Source of the DNA: Phallusia mammillata
Lineage: Eukaryota > Chordata > Ascidiacea > Phlebobranchia > Ascidiidae
Length of the DNA stretch: 64,000 nucleotides
Assembly: GCA_003260075.1 (NCBI GenBank)
Contig: QLIY01000300.1
Coordinates: forward strand, 62,001-126,000
Direction of reading: 5' to 3'
Part shown: piece by piece, positions 63,278 through 64,000 of the stretch
How the letters are laid out: each line of letters starts with the position of its first letter
Position numbering within the stretch: the stretch's first letter is position 1
Made by a program: the position numbers and the translations under genes
Notes under the pieces: generated by a model
Database searches by the model: none
Seen by the model: only the letters and a program-made list of their open reading frames with translations
Told to the model about the DNA's origin: nothing

Positions 63278-63375
<98 letters not shown>

Positions 63376-63629
63376 TACCTGTATCCGTTTTTATTCTTTT
63401 ACATATATTTGGGCGAAATCGATTTCCAAAGTGTTTCACATAAGAAATATACAGACTGATTTAAGTGTGTGCTGAATTTGTCAGCTAATTAATGTCATAA
63501 TTCTCTTTTTTGTTAAAAAATTTACACATTCACATTACAGTGAGAATTAAAGTACAGGAGTTGAGAAATTAAAATATGTAATGTAAGTACAAAGCTCTAG
63601 TTCCCACATTAATGTATCTAAAACATGGA
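63098..63629. repeat. Perfect 180-bp inverted repeat around a 97-G run
   Basis: 63098-63277 is the reverse complement of 63450-63629, with no mismatch seen by eye. Between them lie 97 G (63278-63374) and 75 bp of unique sequence. An N follows immediately at 63630. Perfect identity, where other near-copies in this window differ by several percent, suggests the same allele placed twice in opposite orientation. Confidence 0.85.
63278..63374. other. G-run (97), probable gap filler
   Basis: Longest homopolymer of the window, at the inner edge of the left arm of the perfect inverted repeat. Confidence 0.7.
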
Positions 63630-64000
63630 NAATTATGACATTATTTTACTTGGACAATTCTGACTGGCAAGAAAATGAAATAAAGATTTTGAAGTCTGAA
63701 TTCAGGCATCATTATATATATACATATATTTCACCGAAGTAACAAGCATCATCAGTATCTAAAAAAAAACAGTGCTTGTACACAAGTTAAACTGTAAAGC
63801 ACTAACAAGACTAGTAAAAACCTGCTGACAATAACTTTAAATTGTACAGTACCACCTGTTTACACAGCCAAAACACGCAGCAAAAGCGGCAAAAAACGCA
63901 CAGTATGTGGCACAGGGCAAAAAAACAATAATGATGGCAGGGAAATGTATAAAGTTGTGTCCACTTATGGAATTTATCGAATAAACTAAGTTTTGTCTTG

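Larger units (their letters stand above)
62949..64000. other. RGS22 intron, right end of window
   Basis: No exon recognised. It contains the 180-bp perfect inverted repeat around a 97-G run and an N at 63630. After the N the sequence is AT-rich with a TA-rich stretch near 63713-63731. Confidence 0.6.

Noticed and set aside
1..64000. CRISPR arrays, operons, phage or plasmid features
   Set aside because: Intron-rich eukaryotic genes throughout; the repeats present are MITEs, SINEs and assembly near-copies, with no regularly spaced short repeats.

Overview
The window is animal nuclear DNA: AT-rich, with short exons split by many introns of roughly 100-1000 bp and littered with small non-autonomous transposons. 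The protein families (an ARF-GEF of the BIG1/BIG2 type, a run of SLC10 sodium/bile-acid cotransporters, and RGS22) and the compact intron-dense layout fit an ascidian tunicate such as Ciona. That assignment is inference; no species-diagnostic sequence was found.

Layout. 0.1-16.7 kb (- strand): 24 exons of an ARFGEF1/2 orthologue, from the start codon through the complete Sec7 domain into HDS1; the C-terminal half lies beyond the left edge. 21.6-50.4 kb (- strand): five SLC10 genes in tandem, head to tail (called A-E here). All share one eight-exon plan; E has one extra intron. A and E form one structural subtype, B, C and D another. 58.7-63 kb (+ strand): the first eight coding exons of RGS22, continuing past the right edge. 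No other protein-coding gene was convincing. The rest holds hAT-type MITEs (four with perfect 8-bp target-site duplications), four copies of a tRNA-derived SINE (one with a perfect 13-bp duplication), a tRNA-like sequence and an inverted-repeat insertion.

The window carries a strong assembly signature. Thirty-four runs of pure C (3.9-46.9 kb) or pure G (52.7-63.4 kb) occur. Twenty-five are exactly 10 or 11 bases long, and most join two near-identical copies of the same stretch. They behave like 10-N gap placeholders rendered as C (and G where the piece is flipped), inserted where heterozygous contig ends failed to merge. Several 'duplications' and 'broken exons' (ARFGEF exon 15; RGS22 exons 1-5; the last exon of SLC10 gene E) are therefore probably not real. 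Removing the duplicated piece restores an exact reading frame in ARFGEF exon 15, and choosing one copy of each duplicated exon gives an open frame in RGS22.

Functionally, ARFGEF is a Golgi/endosome exchange factor, the SLC10 genes are plasma-membrane sodium-coupled organic anion (bile acid or sterol sulphate) carriers, and RGS22 is a G-protein regulator of testis/sperm. Only the SLC10 genes form a functional cluster, most simply a lineage-specific tandem expansion.
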